In this document: positions 15,502-16,147 of the stretch, piece after piece | How positions within the stretch are numbered: the first letter of the stretch is position 1 | Layout: each line of letters starts with the position of its first letter | NCBI GenBank assembly: GCA_050181465.1 | Contig: JBFXDD010000066.1 | Span: 1 to 16,147, forward strand | From: JACRLW01 sp050181465 | Lineage (GTDB): Bacteria; Planctomycetota; UBA1135; UBA2386 | DNA length: 16,147 bases | Direction of reading: 5' to 3' | Translations under genes and position numbers: made by a program | Notes under the pieces: generated by a model | Database searches by the model: none | What the model was told of the DNA's origin: nothing | The model's input: only the letters and a program-made list of their open reading frames with translations

Positions 15502-16147
15502 CGACATCGAATGCCCCGCTGACCGCCAAGGACTACAAGTCCGACCAAGATGTTCGCTGGTGCCCGGGTTGCGGCGACTACGCGATTCTCAGTGCCGTGC
15601 AGAAGGCCTTCGCCGAGCTCGGCAAGCAGCCGCACCAGGTCGCCATCGTGTCCGGTATCGGCTGCAGCAGTCGATTTCCGTACTACATGGAGACCTACGG
15701 GTTCCACACGATCCACGGCCGTGCGCCGGCCGTCGCGACGGGCCTCAAGCTCGCCAATCCAGACCTCGACGTGTGGGTGGTCACCGGTGACGGCGATGCG
15801 CTGTCGATCGGCGGCAACCACCTGATCCACGTGCTGCGTCGCAATGTCGGTCTCAAGATCCTCCTGTTCAACAATCGGATCTACGGACTCACGAAGGGGC
15901 AGTACTCGCCGACCTCCGAGCGCGGCAAGAAGACGAAGTCGACGCCGCTCGGCTCGCTCGACGAGCCATTCTCGCCGATCGGGCTCGCGCTCGGTGCGGG
16001 GGCGACCTTCGTCGCGCGCTCGGTGGACATCTTCCCGGCTCACCTCGTGAGCATGGTCAAGCGACTCGATGCGCATCAGGGCACCGGTCTGTTGGAGATC
16101 TATCAGAACTGCAACATCTTCAACGACGGTGCCTACAAGAGCTTCAC
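15498..16147 (+). CDS. korB: 2-oxoglutarate:ferredoxin oxidoreductase, beta subunit (3' truncated by window edge)
   Basis: 216 full codons are visible with no stop, so the gene continues past the window. This is the thiamine-diphosphate and [4Fe-4S] subunit of the KorAB enzyme. The cluster cysteines are in place: Cys22 and Cys25 in WCPGCGDY, Cys56 in SGIGCSSRFPYY, and Cys205 in QNCNIFND. The thiamine-diphosphate motif runs from GDGDALSIGGNH (97-108) to FNNRIYGLTKGQYSPTS (124-140). The complete family member is usually about 280-350 residues, so roughly two thirds is seen. It starts inside the korA stop codon after a strong Shine-Dalgarno sequence, giving a tightly coupled pair. Confidence 0.93.
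   Translation, partial: MTTSNAPLTAKDYKSDQDVRWCPGCGDYAILSAVQKAFAELGKQPHQVAIVSGIGCSSRFPYYMETYGFHTIHGRAPAVATGLKLANPDLDVWVVTGDGDALSIGGNHLIHVLRRNVGLKILLFNNRIYGLTKGQYSPTSERGKKTKSTPLGSLDEPFSPIGLALGAGATFVARSVDIFPAHLVSMVKRLDAHQGTGLLEIYQNCNIFNDGAYKSF

Overview
The window is GC-rich bacterial DNA with densely packed genes, nearly all on the + strand. The best guess for the organism is a member of the Planctomycetota. The reasons are a Tat-exported Gfo/Idh/MocA oxidoreductase, a DUF6797-type secreted beta-propeller protein, and a PA14-like plus multi-haem cytochrome c protein of the planctomycete type. This is an inference from gene content; no rRNA or other phylogenetic marker is present.

Region 1 (1-742) is an accessory patch. 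It holds two 176-bp copies of a long-hairpin repeat in opposite orientation (130-305 and 512-687), about 87% identical by hand count. They flank a 206-bp segment carrying a short minus-strand ORF whose 3' end runs into one repeat. A possible gene remnant lies beyond the left copy. Several paired substitutions preserve base pairing between the arms, so the hairpin structure looks maintained.

Region 2 (743-10003) is a six-gene, tightly coupled operon. It encodes a Tat-exported Gfo/Idh/MocA oxidoreductase, a secreted DUF6797/propeller protein, a secreted pentahaem cytochrome c with a PA14-like domain, a UMF1/Atg22-like MFS transporter, an acyl-CoA ligase resembling the exosortase-A-associated family, and a NUDIX hydrolase. 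Four of the five junctions overlap by 4-8 bases. The first three genes suggest oxidation of a sugar-like substrate in the cell envelope with electron transfer to haem. The last three are cytoplasmic or membrane functions whose link to this is unknown.

Region 3 (10004-13568) starts with a 486-bp stretch in which I see no gene, only a 14-bp palindrome. A universal-stress-protein-like gene with a histidine-rich loop follows, then a large Lon-like protease. The protease keeps its Ser-Lys dyad, but key residues of its ATPase site are substituted.

Region 4 (13633-end) is korA-korB, the two-subunit 2-oxoacid (probably 2-oxoglutarate):ferredoxin oxidoreductase. korB is cut by the window edge. The genes that begin transcription units (Gfo/Idh, Usp, korA) lack Shine-Dalgarno sequences and have a TAnnnT hexamer a short way upstream, while the ligase, Lon and korB have strong Shine-Dalgarno sequences. 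This suggests leaderless transcription of at least the first two. No tRNA, rRNA or CRISPR array was seen.
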